Shown here in pieces: positions 45,120 through 57,809 of a stretch of DNA of 64,000 nucleotides; the first letter of the stretch is position 1; each line of letters begins with the position of its first letter. Location of the stretch: positions 370,230,294-370,294,293 of the forward strand of contig CM077116.1 in NCBI GenBank assembly GCA_039619475.1, in the 5' to 3' direction. The notes under the pieces are model-generated. The model saw only the letters and a list, made by a program, of their open reading frames with translations, had not been told where the DNA came from and searched no databases. The position numbers and the translations under genes were made by a program. Source of the DNA: Icerya purchasi (Eukaryota; Arthropoda; Insecta; Hemiptera; Monophlebidae).

Positions 45120-45660
45120 GCCGAGATAACTAGACCAGGAAATGTCTCCCAGTGTTCCAGAAATGATTACTTAGCAATTCGCCTGCGAGTGAAGAATATA
45201 GGTGAAATTTTTGATACGATTAATATTAATTTGCCACCTGGGGAAAGTAATTTAAAATTACGGCAGTAGGTTTAGACCTATCGGAAGAATTTAAAATCGT
45301 ACGAAATTTTGATCTAACTAATGAGGAAGAAATTTAACAGAGTTTGACATACGCGAGGAGCGTGTAAAAGACTTGAGTTTTACTTGAGGAAAAGTACGGC
45401 GATGTGTGTCATAGGAGAAAGTATAAGGCGAAAGATGAATGAGACGAAGAGAAACGAATGATGGAAATTTTGTTGGAAGTTAAGCGTCAAAAGAGACTGA
45501 GCAATAAAAGCAGCTATCATTTTAGAGAAAAAAGTTGGACTAATTAAGAAACGACAATTTAGAGCAGCGTACTACAAAAAGGATGATTTGGAATCAGAGA
45601 GATTTCCGTGTCCCCAGACGAAGAAGAAGAAGATAATACATACAACAATTTGAAAATATC
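45120..45660 (+). pseudogene. Decayed coding region of unknown family (gag-like?)
   Basis: A run of protein-like sequence spans two frames. The first reads AEITRPGNVSQCSRNDYLAI, RLRVKNIGEIFDTIN and INLPPGESNLKLRQ, then a stop. One frame on it reads GLDLSEEFKIVRNFDLTNEE, then with interspersed stops QSLTYARSV, LLEEKYGDVCHRRKYKAKDE, DEEKRMMEILLEVKRQKRLS and NKSSYHFREKSW. The charged, non-repetitive composition and continuity across the frame change are unlike chance AT-rich frames. The acidic/basic helical segments would suit a Gag-like or nucleic-acid-binding protein, but I do not recognise a domain. An acidic stretch, SPDEEEEDN, follows. It could be an LTR-element gag, a DNA-transposon accessory protein or a processed host pseudogene. 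Confidence 0.5.
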
Positions 45661-45872
45661 ATGATAAAAACTCACCATACAACTTACAGACATCACCGAA
45701 TAACGAGGGGAAAAAGCACGACAAGCGACGCGACCGTAAAAGTAGCTAGATTCTAACTACGGCTGATAAACCGTATTCACCTGATCAGCTCGTGGCTCTA
45801 CATGAAAAGAGAAATATTTTTTTTTTTTAAACTTCAGCGAGATCGAGTTACGATGTTTGCACAGTAACGACT

Positions 45873-45903
<31 letters not shown>

Positions 45904-46783
45904 TATATGATTAAAGTAGGATGAAAGTTGGGCCAAGCGACAGTAAATTGAAATTTTAAATTAACAGGACCAAAGCTGTTTACGAAAATAATAAAGTGCG
46001 TTATTAACGGAACGGTTAATAGCGCCGCTGCGACCGAAAGTGGGACCTCTAATATTTGATGTCCAAAGCCCGGAACTGCCCACTCGTTTATTAACGTGCA
46101 ATCGAAATTTAAATACGCGACAGCAAACAGTGTCGCGTTTACCACGCAAATAATGACTCAAAATCCCTCCGGTACGATGACGTCGCGACAAACAAAAACA
46201 ATGTAAACAAACGCTACAGCCGCGTCCGAGTCCATTTTTCATTAATTATCCCGCTCAACAGACACGCACAAACAACGGATCGCTATCGAGTTATCGGCCG
46301 ACAGTCGATATAGTATCGAATAGCCGGACTAGCAGTAAAGCCGGCCGGCGATAATTCAGCAAACTGACATCCGAGACCTCGTTAGACCTTTTCATTAAAC
46401 CCCTCCCGAAATTTAATCTCGATAATTAAACTTTTAAACAGCGAAATGCGATTTTGTTTTGCTACGTAAATACAATATTCCGTTTATAACGCTTTAATCC
46501 GTTTTAACGATAATTATTAATTCCGGTTCTTATTTTTATCTATTACGTCCCGTTCTGCGCATCAGATTAAGCTGAACGGATTATTCGCGAACAGCAGACG
46601 TACAGATTTCTGCGGAGAAGACAAGAATATCAAAGAAAAGTAACGTTTCCGATATTTGAAATAGCGCAATTGGAACCAACCGGCTACGACGATATCTTCG
46701 TCTAGGTCATTTATACCGTGCGGTATTACTACACCTGCATTACTACTTTGTCGCGTCGTAAATCATTCCCACCAGTGTGCTAA
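45661..46783. other. No gene seen; (CA/TA)n at about 45870-45906
   Basis: A CACACA-TATATA microsatellite, then a less AT-rich patch (46000-46420) with two overlapping minus-strand frames that match nothing known. Confidence 0.45.
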
Positions 46784-49700
46784 ATGTACTTTGTCGTTAT
46801 CATTTGCTCGTTAACAAGCTGCGTGTTATTAGTATATTCCATCGTCGAATTGACTATGCTGAAATGGCTACTGTTTTTGTTTCCCGCTTCCCACAATACT
46901 ACTTTTTCTTTCGGTCAGATGACCTTTTTTAATACTTCATATTTAAATAGCTATCGGTTGATGTTGGTTGAACAGCTTCTATTCCGGTATAAAACGGTAA
47001 AATCTCTGTTAATAAAACGTTTTTCCTATTTACAAATCTACTGCTTTGTCAATCGACTGATCACTGCAATGTACAAAATTCATATTCGCTGCCTTCCATT
47101 ATGCCGAACCGAACCGGATGGAAGGGAGTGCCGTCCGAATCGAATTCCGCGGATATTGTCTACGACACTTCCGAATCGTATCGACTGATTTTCTAATTAC
47201 GCTGTAAGCTTCTTTGTGCTGGCCAACCCCGCTCTATACGAAGTTTCCCATTTAATTAATATACGGTACATATTCTTCGTAATTCAACACTGTTTCGCAA
47301 CTTTCAGACTCTTTGTTAAACAAACGACCATTTTTCGCTCTTTGCAAATCCCGACGCGTGCTGGGGGATCAACCTGAAAACTATTACGGTTCCCTTTTAA
47401 TATTCTATTTTCTTGACCATTTCGAAGTTTGTCTTTTTCTTTTTTTTTCTATCGTTTTCCCCCCTTGGAAAAAAATAGCTTTTAATTTTTGTTTTTTCAC
47501 ATAACACTTGTAATATATGTAACAATATAACTTTTTTTCGTTATGATTACTTTTTACCTAATGCCCCATATTCGTGCACCTCGACAGTACAAGAAGATCC
47601 GGCATACATCATTCGACAGACTTTTTTTTACTGCTTCACATAGCGCGATGTACTAGATGGCAAAAATCAGTATTGTCCAACGGCTTTTAAAAATCAATTC
47701 ATAATAATAACCGATAATTAATCGAACTGTTACTTAATTTTTGTATTTATTATTTAATAGCAATATCGATTTTACTGTTTTTACTTTTTTTCCCAGTTTG
47801 CAAAAAATTCCGAGACAATGATATACTTTATGAATTTTGAATTTAGCTTTATTTTGTGTAACATAAAAATACCTGAAGTATAGGAAAATAGCGTAATGTT
47901 TGCAAATGTAACTTTCATATTACATATACATATTGCTATATTTTTAAATGTTTGTGAAATTTATTAATACTTCGATTGATCTGCAAATTTAAAAAAAAAA
48001 AAAAGTCGGAAGCAATGGATTATCGGGTACTAGAATATTTGATTGTTGTGTTATTATTTAAAAATTAACTATGCGAACATACATTAACGTACTATCATTT
48101 CATTGAAATTGTCTATAGCCTGGCTATTAATTTTTCTCGCTCATATGTGTTTTTGCAACGTTCTACAAATTAGTTTATTTTCCAATTTATCGGTATTTTT
48201 TTTTTTGTTTTTTTTATCATTGTCAATGCTGTTTACTGCTATACCACACACACATACAGCAGCAATGTTCTTTTATACTTATTTAAAATTAAAGTTTTTA
48301 ACAATATTTGAACTATCAGCTAACTTCCGGAAAAAACTTATAAACATTAGCAATTATCGTTTTACTTTGCTTATTGCAAATCTTTTATTCCTACTCTTGT
48401 AATCCCAAATTTGATAAAATGACTGATTTTTCATCATTAGTTGGTCGTTTTTTTTTTTGTTTTTTTTTCCTATTGTTATAGAACAAAATGCAGTCTATTA
48501 CAGGTACAAACAAAAGTCCTTAGAAGGACTATTTTTAGAAGAATAAAACAAAAATGTTCAGTAAAAGAAAGAAAAAAAATAATATATTTAAAACTGTAAA
48601 AATAGAAAAATAAGGAAATCAGAACTATATAGTGAAAAAGATTAGAAGTACTAACGAATAAAGGGAACTACAAAAATAAACACAATATCACATGTAAACC
48701 GAGAAGAAAAAAAGAAAAGAAACGGGAGTTATTATTACAGAATTACAAGTCTATTCTCAATAATTGAAATTTATTAAAATATTCTTATTAATTAACTAAG
48801 CATAATTTGAATATGAATAATAGATTTTTCAAAAATGAAATTACAATATACACAAATTTTGCGAAAATTTATAAATATTGTGATGGTATTCATTTTTCAT
48901 GTTTTAATTTTTATTATTTCAATCACTTATAATTAATGTGAATTCTGTTATTGCGTTATTTATAGCAATCCTAAACAAAAACTAATCAAATATTAAAGTC
49001 GCAATTTTAATTAATTCTATTATTAATTAAATGAACTAAAACCACGAAAAATGAACTTCCCGCAATTTAAAATTTTGACTTCAAACTAGAATTATTATTG
49101 GCAACACCACAGCATTTTTAGCGGGTGGGGGACAAGTGGATAATAAATATCGACTTTTTCCCATCGGCACATTTTCGTTGAACGGAATATAGCTAACAAA
49201 ACGACTGTATAGATGTAGATTCAAGAAAAATGTGACCCACCAACGCATTACATAACGTAGGTTCCGGGTAGTTTGCCACGAACGAACTTTACCTCTTTTT
49301 TTTTTTTCTTTTTTTTTTTTTATTTTTTTTTCTTTTAGATTTCAACATATACGAATATCTAACCGGTATTTTTTACCGGAATCGAAATAACTGTACACAT
49401 GGAAAACTTGCCAGAGGTATATTGCATATTTATGAGCGTATTTATTTTCGGTCAAACGAATTTACATAAGGTTGGCGCGTGGCTGATTCGTACGAGAAAT
49501 TTTTACGATCGCAGTCAAAAATTTTTATATTTTTGATCTAGCCTCCTTCATGAGCCACTAAAAGTTCTAAAGTTCTGATAGTGCACGCGGAAATGTTACC
49601 GATTAAAAATATAATTTAATTAAAATCTCGCCTACAACTAGAATGATTAATAGTAAAAAGTAGAAGATTGAAAAATACCATCATCCTTTGAAAAAAAAAG

Positions 49701-50859
49701 CAATAAAAAAATAAAAGAACAAATTCAAACTACTGGCAGACGTTAGACATGAGACCTCTCTATTAATGAAATAAGAAACAAAGCTGAAAATTAATGGTTT
49801 TCGTTAAAAATGTAACAACAGCATTTTTTCAAATATTTTCTACTGAGCAACAGATCAATGGACATTCTTCTTTATATATGTAGTACAATATACGCGCGCG
49901 CCAGAAAGGGAGAGAGAGAGAAAGCGATTTAAAAAGAAAAGAATATTTTAACAAGCAAAGGCCAAGTCGTAAACCAAAAAATCGATTTATTCCAATTTTC
50001 CAGTGAAGAACTGTCAGCTGGAAAACCAACGATAAAGATTAACGATATCCACGAAATAAGCTGGTCATCGTTATCCACCTAATATTGCTAAAAAATACCA
50101 TTATTCGGCAATAAAACTGCTTTACGAATAATACATCTGCGATTGCTTTATTAAAACTGTTCGTTAAGTACGACTTCCTCCTCTGCGGAAAAGCCATTGT
50201 TACGAATAGAGGTTGAATTTTACTACCGTTGCAACCAGATTATCAGTTTACTTATCCTCTTTAATGAGTTTATGAACACATCAATCCGAGATAAGATGCT
50301 GGAAATAAAAATAATTCGAGGAGACAAGAATGATGAAAGTAGCCGGAAATAAATATAGAATCACTGATAAGCGCAGCGGAAATACCAAGTTTTAATAAAT
50401 AGCAATAGCAGAAATGGTCGAACATTCGAATGATCAGCGTCGTCGTAAAGAAAGTGGAACAGCGTCGATCCAATTAGAAACTTGAGCTTATTGGACGAAA
50501 ATCATGCTGCATTTTTATGTTTTTTTTGTCTTTTCTTCTAAATCTAAAATCTTTGCACCACAATTGTTTTTCCATTTTTTCTTCTTCTAACGATTATCAG
50601 TATGGTGGTGGTCCAGTTTGTACGGCCAACGTTTTCTTTTTTTGTCGAATGGAACATGGCTCAATATGTCTTCAATGTCTTTAGTGCCGATTTCATTCGA
50701 GTCCCTTCTCCAGTTCTACAGACTAGTTCCACTTTTATCACGCATTAATTCAGATCAGCTTAGCTCGGCTCACATCAAGTGTCCATAAAAGTTTCCTCCG
50801 CTTATTACTACGCCTTTCAGCTTCTCTACGCATATCGCCGCGTTGTCTTCCATTCCTTA
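46784..50859. other. No gene seen
   Basis: AT-rich. The 134-codon plus-strand frame at 46784-47188 starts with a hydrophobic stretch but has no domain or splice context I trust. The T-rich block at 49290-49335 and GA run near 49908-49922 are simple sequence. No RT, transposase or RNA signals were seen. Confidence 0.45.
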
Positions 50860-52419
50860 ACTGATCTTAAAATTCCCCTTCAGATTTACTCGATTTAGTC
50901 TGAGAGACTCCTGCGGTTGCACAAATACGAACGGTAGCAACGAAGTTTTCTATTACTAGTAATACTGATTTCTTGTTACGTACACATTTTTCATTAAGTT
51001 ATTTCTAATTATTCCGGATGACAGAGCTCTCTGAGCCACATTCGATTCACATTCCCTTCTTCGCATTATCTGTCTGCTTGCCAGCATTAATTGATTCCTA
51101 TTGCTAGAGTACATAGTATGTGTCGTTTGCGTTCTAGTCATCCTGTTTTGTAAATAGTTTCGCGCATGCCTAACGCTTAGAGAAAGCGCCGCATCATCGG
51201 CCGTCAATTTTCTCTGATCCTAGAGTCTTAATTGATTTTCTACATCCGTGCGTCATTGCCCCGAATAATTTTTTTTTTTCGTCACGTAACTAAACGATAG
51301 CGACGATAAATTAATAAAATAGGGTTACCACGTTCCATTCGGATAAGCAACCGAAACGGATATTCGTGAAAATCCCAGTCCGAGAAGACAAAACACGACA
51401 CACAAGTGGACGGATAAAGTGGCCGGAAGTTGAATGGCGGCAAATAGCATAAAGTCAAGTTAGTGGAAGAATAAGCGTAATTAAGTGTACATGCGACAGT
51501 GCACATAATGGCGTGTTCGGTAAATTCTTCTTTTTAATAACGACATTAGCCCTCTCTTCGAGGATGATACTAATTTAAGGCACTACGCGCGAGTGAAGGA
51601 AATATTAAACGAATGTTATATTTGTGCAGCATTAGCCGGATGGACGTCACGTGCGAAAGGTCAGAATTTCCCGGAAATCAGCCCTTCAATCAAACCGATT
51701 CCCTTCCGTTGTCAGAAAACTACAGGCCTACCGGCGGTCCGTTTCGGAATCTCCGTTCAAAGAAGAAATTGACCAACGGACAGCACTCGCTGTCTTTCAA
51801 AAAACCATCCGAAAATCGCTCTCCCAACCCGATTCCCATTATTCAACGATTATTTATTTATGTGTGCGCTTCCTTTTTTTCCCATAAATTTTATATCGAC
51901 ATTCTATTGCGATTCTCTTTTCGCTTACCTTTCTTTTTAAACATCTCCCCGTTTACCGGTCGTTCCGTAAAATGCAGTTATCTCGAAATATTCGTCATGG
52001 GCGCTCCAAGAAAAGAGAGAAACTCGAGACCGTAAAACTAATATCGACTTTCGACAATTCGCTAACACGCCGACGATTATGGTACTGAAGCGAAGCCGCC
52101 GTATCCAGCACAAAACTGAACATATCTTCTTCCGGTGATATTGCATTCATCCAGCCTGTGTCCATCTTTTAACAAACACAGGTGCGTTTTTTTTATTTTT
52201 TTATTTAAATAAGTTGTGAGTCTCACAGAGCAAGTATGCCCGCTGTGCGAATGCTCGACACTCTTATTAACGTTTATTCTAAGTATACAAAATTACAACT
52301 ATTCTTGCTTATCCTATACATCATAATATTAGTTAAGATTATATAAATTATAACAACATAGTACACACATAAGAATAAGTACAGCACCGTAAATACTCAT
52401 CTGCATACCATCACGGTAG
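50860..52419. other. Moderate G+C, unidentified
   Basis: A minus-strand 83-codon frame at 50956-51207 is rich in R, N and T. A plus-strand 140-codon frame at 51613-52035 overlaps another frame on the same strand. I recognise neither. These could be old element remnants, but nothing beyond open length supports a call. Confidence 0.35.
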
Positions 52420-53114
52420 TTAAATATCTTCAAATACAAAGAAAAGAAAGAAAATAAAGAAAAGAAGAAAAAACACAAGGAAGGGCGAAAACAAATAAAT
52501 AAAAAGAGAACAATATAAGAAAATTATAAAGTAGAATGATTCGAAAACTTGGGTTTTACATCTAAATTCAGCCATTACTTCCTTTTTCCGCACATCAAGT
52601 TTTTTTCCCTTTAATATATGATTAGGGACTGTACTTATCAGTTTGATTAGAACTGAATCATAAGTATTATCAATTTGTAGATTTACGCCCCGAGGACAAA
52701 TGTAATATATAATACTTTGGTTTCTTGTTAATCGAATTTTTCGCCTAGATGGTAATTTTATATTACTGACATTAAATTCTAGTAATCTATAATAGAAACA
52801 GTACATCTTATGAATCATTTCGTTGCTTTCCTTTCACATATAATTGATCTAAAGTTGTTTTCCTTCCATATGGGAGTAGAAGTTTCAAACACCTTTTCTG
52901 CATTTTGCTTATTTAATTTATTTCCGTTTTCTCTTAGCCTCACATAATATGTTCGAATTCCATATAAAATTCTAGACATTATTATTGAATTATAGTGTAC
53001 ATACGTAATATGTGATATGCTAGAACCTGTTTTATTATTAACAAAGCTGGAATTGACTGTCTTATTTTCGAATTTAAACTTTGAATGTGTATTTTCCAAT
53101 TCAAAGATCTATCG

Positions 53115-53171
<57 letters not shown>

Positions 53172-53850
53172 AGATATTTAAAAATTTTTACGTTCTCAAG
53201 CGATGGACAACAACATAAATCAGTATTGTTATTTATATGAAGTACGTGTAAGCAATCATTATTATGGATCGTGTATCATATGTTTAGTACTGTTCCGAAT
53301 GTGCAGTAATTTAGATTTATTTTTATACATAACCTCCTATCATCATGCGCCCATTTACTAAAATTATCTATATCCTCTTGTAATAGTATTTCCTCTATCT
53401 CTAAATTTTTATGCTCCATTAATAAGGCAATATCATTGGAAAACACATATTATACCTTCGTAGTTTTAATATGCTTATGTAACGAGTTAGCGTAAATTAA
53501 GAAGAAAATAAGGGTCAATACGGTGCCCCGACCTACTCCGTACTGAATAGTTTTTTAATTACTTTTATTCCCTGCGATTTTTACTGTACTTTCTAATTTT
53601 TTATGTAATTCTTAAACCACTTTAGTTGATTATTTATAATGCCAAAATTCTCCAAGTCCTTAATCAGTAATTCATGGTCAATTAAGTGTCATACGCTTTA
53701 GATAGGTCATTGAATGTAATTAGAAATTGGTTTCCCATCGACAGTCCCATATTTATCTTATTTAATAATGTTATCGTAGATCTTTTTTCTCTAAAACCGT
53801 GTTGATTTTCATAGAGTAAGTTGCTTTTTTTCCACATAATTTCTTAAATG
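52420..53850 (-). pseudogene. Jockey/BS-like non-LTR reverse transcriptase, frameshifted
   Basis: On the minus strand from about 53850: HGFREKRSTITLLNKI (usually QxGFRxxxST), LSKAYDT..DHELLIKDLEN (the AFDxVDHxxLxxKL motif), FGIINNQLKWFKNYIKN, YGVGRGTVLTLIFFLIYANSL (usually YGVPQGSVLGPLLFLIYINDL), FSNDIALLMEHKN (YADDxAxL, with YAD altered to SND), then NVKIFKYLG, a TA microsatellite, and IDRSLNWKIHI. The C-terminal part follows as SIIMSRILYGIRTYY (52815-53099), KIRLTRNQSIIYYICPRGVN and STVPNHILKGKKLDVRKKEV (52420-52818). This RT type copies element RNA at the target site. Stops, frame changes and loss of the first catalytic-loop residues show it is inactive. The endonuclease half is not visible above 53900. 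Confidence 0.88.
53115..53168. repeat. (TA)n microsatellite inside the RT fossil
   Basis: About 27 TA units. The flanking minus-strand reading is KIFKYLG on one side and IDRSLNW on the other. The array therefore grew exactly within the KYLGI-x-ID stretch of the RT, where ATA/TAT codons would have seeded it. Confidence 0.95.
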
Positions 53851-56800
53851 TTTATCAATGTACTGTTCTAATATTTTAACTACTACAACATTAATAGCCG
53901 CGCCGGCTTTAAATAAATTATTAAAGAATAATAATAAAACGTTTTCTCAATATTACACAGAAATTTTACACAACCTCTGAAGAAGGTTCAGCAGCAAAGC
54001 TGGTAGATTGCTGTGAACAATTATAGACACCCGCTTTAAATATCTAAAAAAACCGTTAAAAAAGTGTTATACGGACAAAGAAAACTCTCTTACTACATTC
54101 GAAAGTTTTTCTTTTAAATTTTAACCATAAAAAAACAAAGGCCCAGTGGAATTTCCGAATGTTCACAAAGTCGATAGCACTTTGGCAAACGGGCGTGCTT
54201 CTTTTATCATTGTTTCCGAAGTTTATCCAATGATTTTAATTTCGCGGATTGGACAATTATCTCTATTATTTTTATTTCGGTTCGCGACAGTACCGAAATT
54301 AACGTTAATGAAATTTGCGAAACCGAAACTGAAAATAGTAGGGCACCAGTTTGTGTGGTAAGAAACTGCCTGAAGTTAGAGATAATAACGGAAAGAAATA
54401 ACCGGAACGACTCCTCGTATTTTCTCCTACCGTAAAAAATTCTGCCGAAAAGTAATTATCGCCTAGAACGGTATTATTGGTGCGCAGACTTTAACTGTGA
54501 TAACGGCAGTCACTTGCCTGGAGCAGCTCAAATATCAGAAATAACCCGGAAAAGCTCTCTCGAAAGCGCGTTGTATAGCGAAGAGACTTTATTCGCAGAA
54601 AATTATACCGAAAGAGGAAAGAATTTCATGACTTTTTCTGACGAATTTAAATTTAGCGTTTTGAAAATTTCGGTGCGATTGAGTAATCTTTCTTCATCTG
54701 GCTAAAGACATGGACAATTTATATACAAAATTACCTTCTACACCATTCACAAATTTGACTAAAGACGAAAATATAATTTTTCGGCAACACAGCGCTCCTC
54801 CTTAGATAGTACAAAAAAAGGCATAATGCGTTGGCCAGCGATTCAGTCGGGAATTCCGGGCGAATCATAACGGGGAAAATCTATAATCATAAAAAAAAAA
54901 CAAACTAACAAAACCATCGGTTAATAATATTTTTCAGTTCAAACAAAAGGTGTGCAATTTTCTTTGTTCGAAATTTCGTCTACTGTAAACTAATAGCGTT
55001 CTAGATAGATTAATCGAAAGTATATCACAATATAAGGACATCATCGAGTTTATAATTATTTCTATCCGAAAAAATAGATAGACTCGTTTTCTTCGCTTGC
55101 GACGTTTATTTAATAGAATTTCGATATAGATATTTCTTTTTGCATATTAAAATTAACCGTGTGCGGGGTTCTCAAAGGAGGCTGGATGCGCAACATATCG
55201 GGCAACATGCTTTTCCGCGTGTTAACACCTACTTCAGTTGCTACAGGTGATCCTTGCACGTTTTGACTAATATGAACGTATCGGTACCCAGTTCCATAGT
55301 ATTAATGCTAGGAATTACGACAAATAAGTAAAATGGAAATGGGATCACACAACTATCATTTTGTCATAGTACAATTAAAACATCTAAAGCAGTCTGACAA
55401 TATTAAATACGGGCAAGTAGAATATAAATAATACGGCAGAATAATAATTGGAATTCGATACTTAAGGGAAAAAACCAAGCTCGGGGGCTCGTAACTTCGG
55501 TGCTAATTTTGGGAAGGAATTATCCGACTCGCGTGTACATTCACAGTTAAGCAGCGTGAATTAGTGTCAAAAGACAAACACTACCCCAAGCGGTGGTTAA
55601 AGGAATCCATCGCTCTCAAAGAGTGTTAGTTGGCACTCATTTTCTGAAATACCTACACCAAGATGCACACTCGTAGTTCAACTGCGAAAAGGGAATGTTA
55701 AAAATAACACCAAATAATATTTTGCAATATTGGATGTAAACTCACTGCTAAGAACTGGTAAAGAATTAACGAAAATTATGGATGGACGAGAATAATACGT
55801 ATTGATGCTATACAGAAAACCCTATCTACAGATGAAAAAGTAATGCATCTAGAGAAGGATTCGTACGGAATTTATAAAAGGGCAAATGAGATAAAAATAT
55901 GTAAGAACTTTACAGCTTTTGTAGTTAATAAGAAAATTCATAGTTCTGCTGTTTAATTAATTTTGGAGTCCTTCGTAAAAAATTGTTTTTCCTTTCTGCT
56001 CGGTGCGCCCCATTAAAGATATGCGCGTCAGTACACATGCGTCTGCGAATATCGGCAATAAATTCAAGTATGGAAAAGTAGACTCTGGGATATGTTGCAA
56101 GAAAATCGCAACGTGTTTCGATAATAACGAATATAATATTTACTCATTGCTTCGCCCGTATACTACTACACCTGTTCAAATCTATGCTTGGGAATTAATA
56201 AAAAAGTTTTTGTTTTGTCTCGAATTATATTTATGTAAAGATTCTTTCTCTCTTTGTAGGAACTATGTTTATCGCCGTCCGACAAAGAATAGTCTTCACG
56301 TTTCACGTTTAATTAAAGATTAAAAAATAATAGAAAACACCGCTGTTTTTATTAACTCTCCGCATTGAATACAGCAGCTACGCTAGAAGCGCGACTTGTA
56401 TGTTTAGATCCTGTTACGGAGGCCTGATGATTTCAGTAGCGGAAAAAGAAAAGTAACAGAACGCGGTGTGTATTTACTTACCGCGTCAAAATTAATATAA
56501 TGTTATCTAGAGTTTATTATTTACCACAGTAAATGATTTTATTTAAACTTTTACGTTTTACATTTACCACGGTGTAATCATTTTATTTAAAATTTTATAA
56601 AAATTATTTTTTTTTTTTATTCGTCCCATATGCATTTCTGTACCGCTGCTCAACTACTTAAAAGCTCATATTTCGCGAAAGAGAATGGGTAGAAATCTCA
56701 GATATACCTTAAAACCTTCCTTGGGACAACACGAATGCACCCTGAAAATTATAGCATGGTCCGTCCAGCGGTACAGGAATGCATACGAGGCAAACACATT

Positions 56801-57077
56801 CATTTTCATCTATATATATATATATATATACAGATTAAACAATAATAGAGGAGTACCTTACAAACAGAAGGACTGAATAAAAATGGAATTATACCGGTAA
56901 TGCTAATGTTTTAATATGCAGGTTAACCTTCTGTATAAAGCAAGCAAACAAAAAAACATGACTCTCTTAGGCCCAGAACAAATTTTTAATTTAAAGATTA
57001 TTATTAGGTTTAAATCCATTAGAAATTATAATTATGCGGCCTTTTTTTATCAAGTTCACAAAAGATTATATAATTTA
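53851..57077. other. No gene seen; possible hammerhead-like motif at 53972-54015
   Basis: CCTCTGAAGAAGGTTCAGCA, then GCAAAGCTGGTAGATTGCTG, resembles the CTGANGA...GAAA layout seen in Penelope-type elements, but the GAAA box reads CAAAG. Elsewhere the stretch is AT-rich. Frames at 54146-54361, 54514-54705 and 56003-56323 have no recognised domain. A short TA run lies near 56812-56830. Confidence 0.4.
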
Positions 57078-57735
57078 GTCGACATTACAATTGACGGTAC
57101 AAAGCTAGAGCAGATTTCAGCTTTCAAATATCTGGGTAGCACTATTACCGAAGACGGACGCAGTCGCCAAGACATACGGGAACGGCTTGCGATGGGAAAA
57201 CAGGCTTTAATGAAAAAGATAAAAATAATCGCCAGCCAGCAAAACAATGTCCATAGAATTACGAAAGCGCATTATCAAGACATATGTATGGTCGGTAGCT
57301 TTTTATGGCTCGGAAACGTGGACATATACAAAACGAGAGGAGGATAAAATAGAGGCAATTTGAAATGTGGTGCTGGAGACAAATGGAGAAGATAAGCTGG
57401 ACGGAAAAGAGGACCAACCAAGAAATCTTAAACCGAATCGGAGAAACGCGGCAGGTGCTACATCAAATTAAAAGTCGAAAACTGCGTTGGATGGGCCACG
57501 TGCTCCGACATGGAGGATTGCTGCGGGATATAATGGAAGGATACATCCCGGGAAGACGTGTAAGAGGTAGGCCACGATTAAGCTGGTTAGGCAAGCTGAC
57601 AAGAGATTCCGGCTACGCCAGTTACTCAGAAATGAAAAGGACGACCAATAACCGATACGAATGGAAAAGACGAAGCATAGGGGCGAACCAGTTCACGGAC
57701 TGCTGCACTAGATGATGATGATGAGGGGTAATCGA
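57078..57735 (+). pseudogene. Non-LTR retrotransposon RT C-terminal region (CFDP2-like/RTE-like), with 3' end
   Basis: The plus strand reads VDITIDGTKLEQISAFKYLG, STITEDGRSRQDIRERLAMG and KQALMKKIK, then in a shifted frame KTYVWSVAFYGSETWTYTKR, then FEMWCWRQMEKISWTEKRTN, RKLRWMGHVLRHGGLL, GRRVRGRPRLSWL and YSEMKRTTNNRYEWK, before a stop. This is the thumb and C-terminal part of a very common arthropod LINE protein family. The element ends in a TGATGATGATGATGA run (about 57713-57724), a typical short-repeat tail. At least one frameshift near 57280-57350 and an internal stop break it, and the catalytic RT core is missing. It may be a 5'-truncated insertion, which is usual for LINEs. Confidence 0.92.
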
Positions 57736-57809
57736 TGCGTTAGAAAAATTTGGGATAGATGATACGCCGGAAAAATAATACAGTAAATATTGACCAACGG
57801 TGCCGAACA

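Noticed and set aside
46784..47188. 134-codon plus-strand open frame with a hydrophobic start
   Set aside because: No domain, no repeat or homologue in the window, and a composition like that of neighbouring chance frames; length alone is not enough in 64 kb read in six frames.
51613..52035. 140-codon plus-strand open frame
   Set aside because: Overlaps another frame on the same strand, has no recognised motif, and no splice or promoter context supports it.
56403..56432. CCTGATGATTTCAGTAGCGGAAA as a hammerhead ribozyme
   Set aside because: The two boxes occur by sight, but there is no convincing stem between them and no palindrome or element context.
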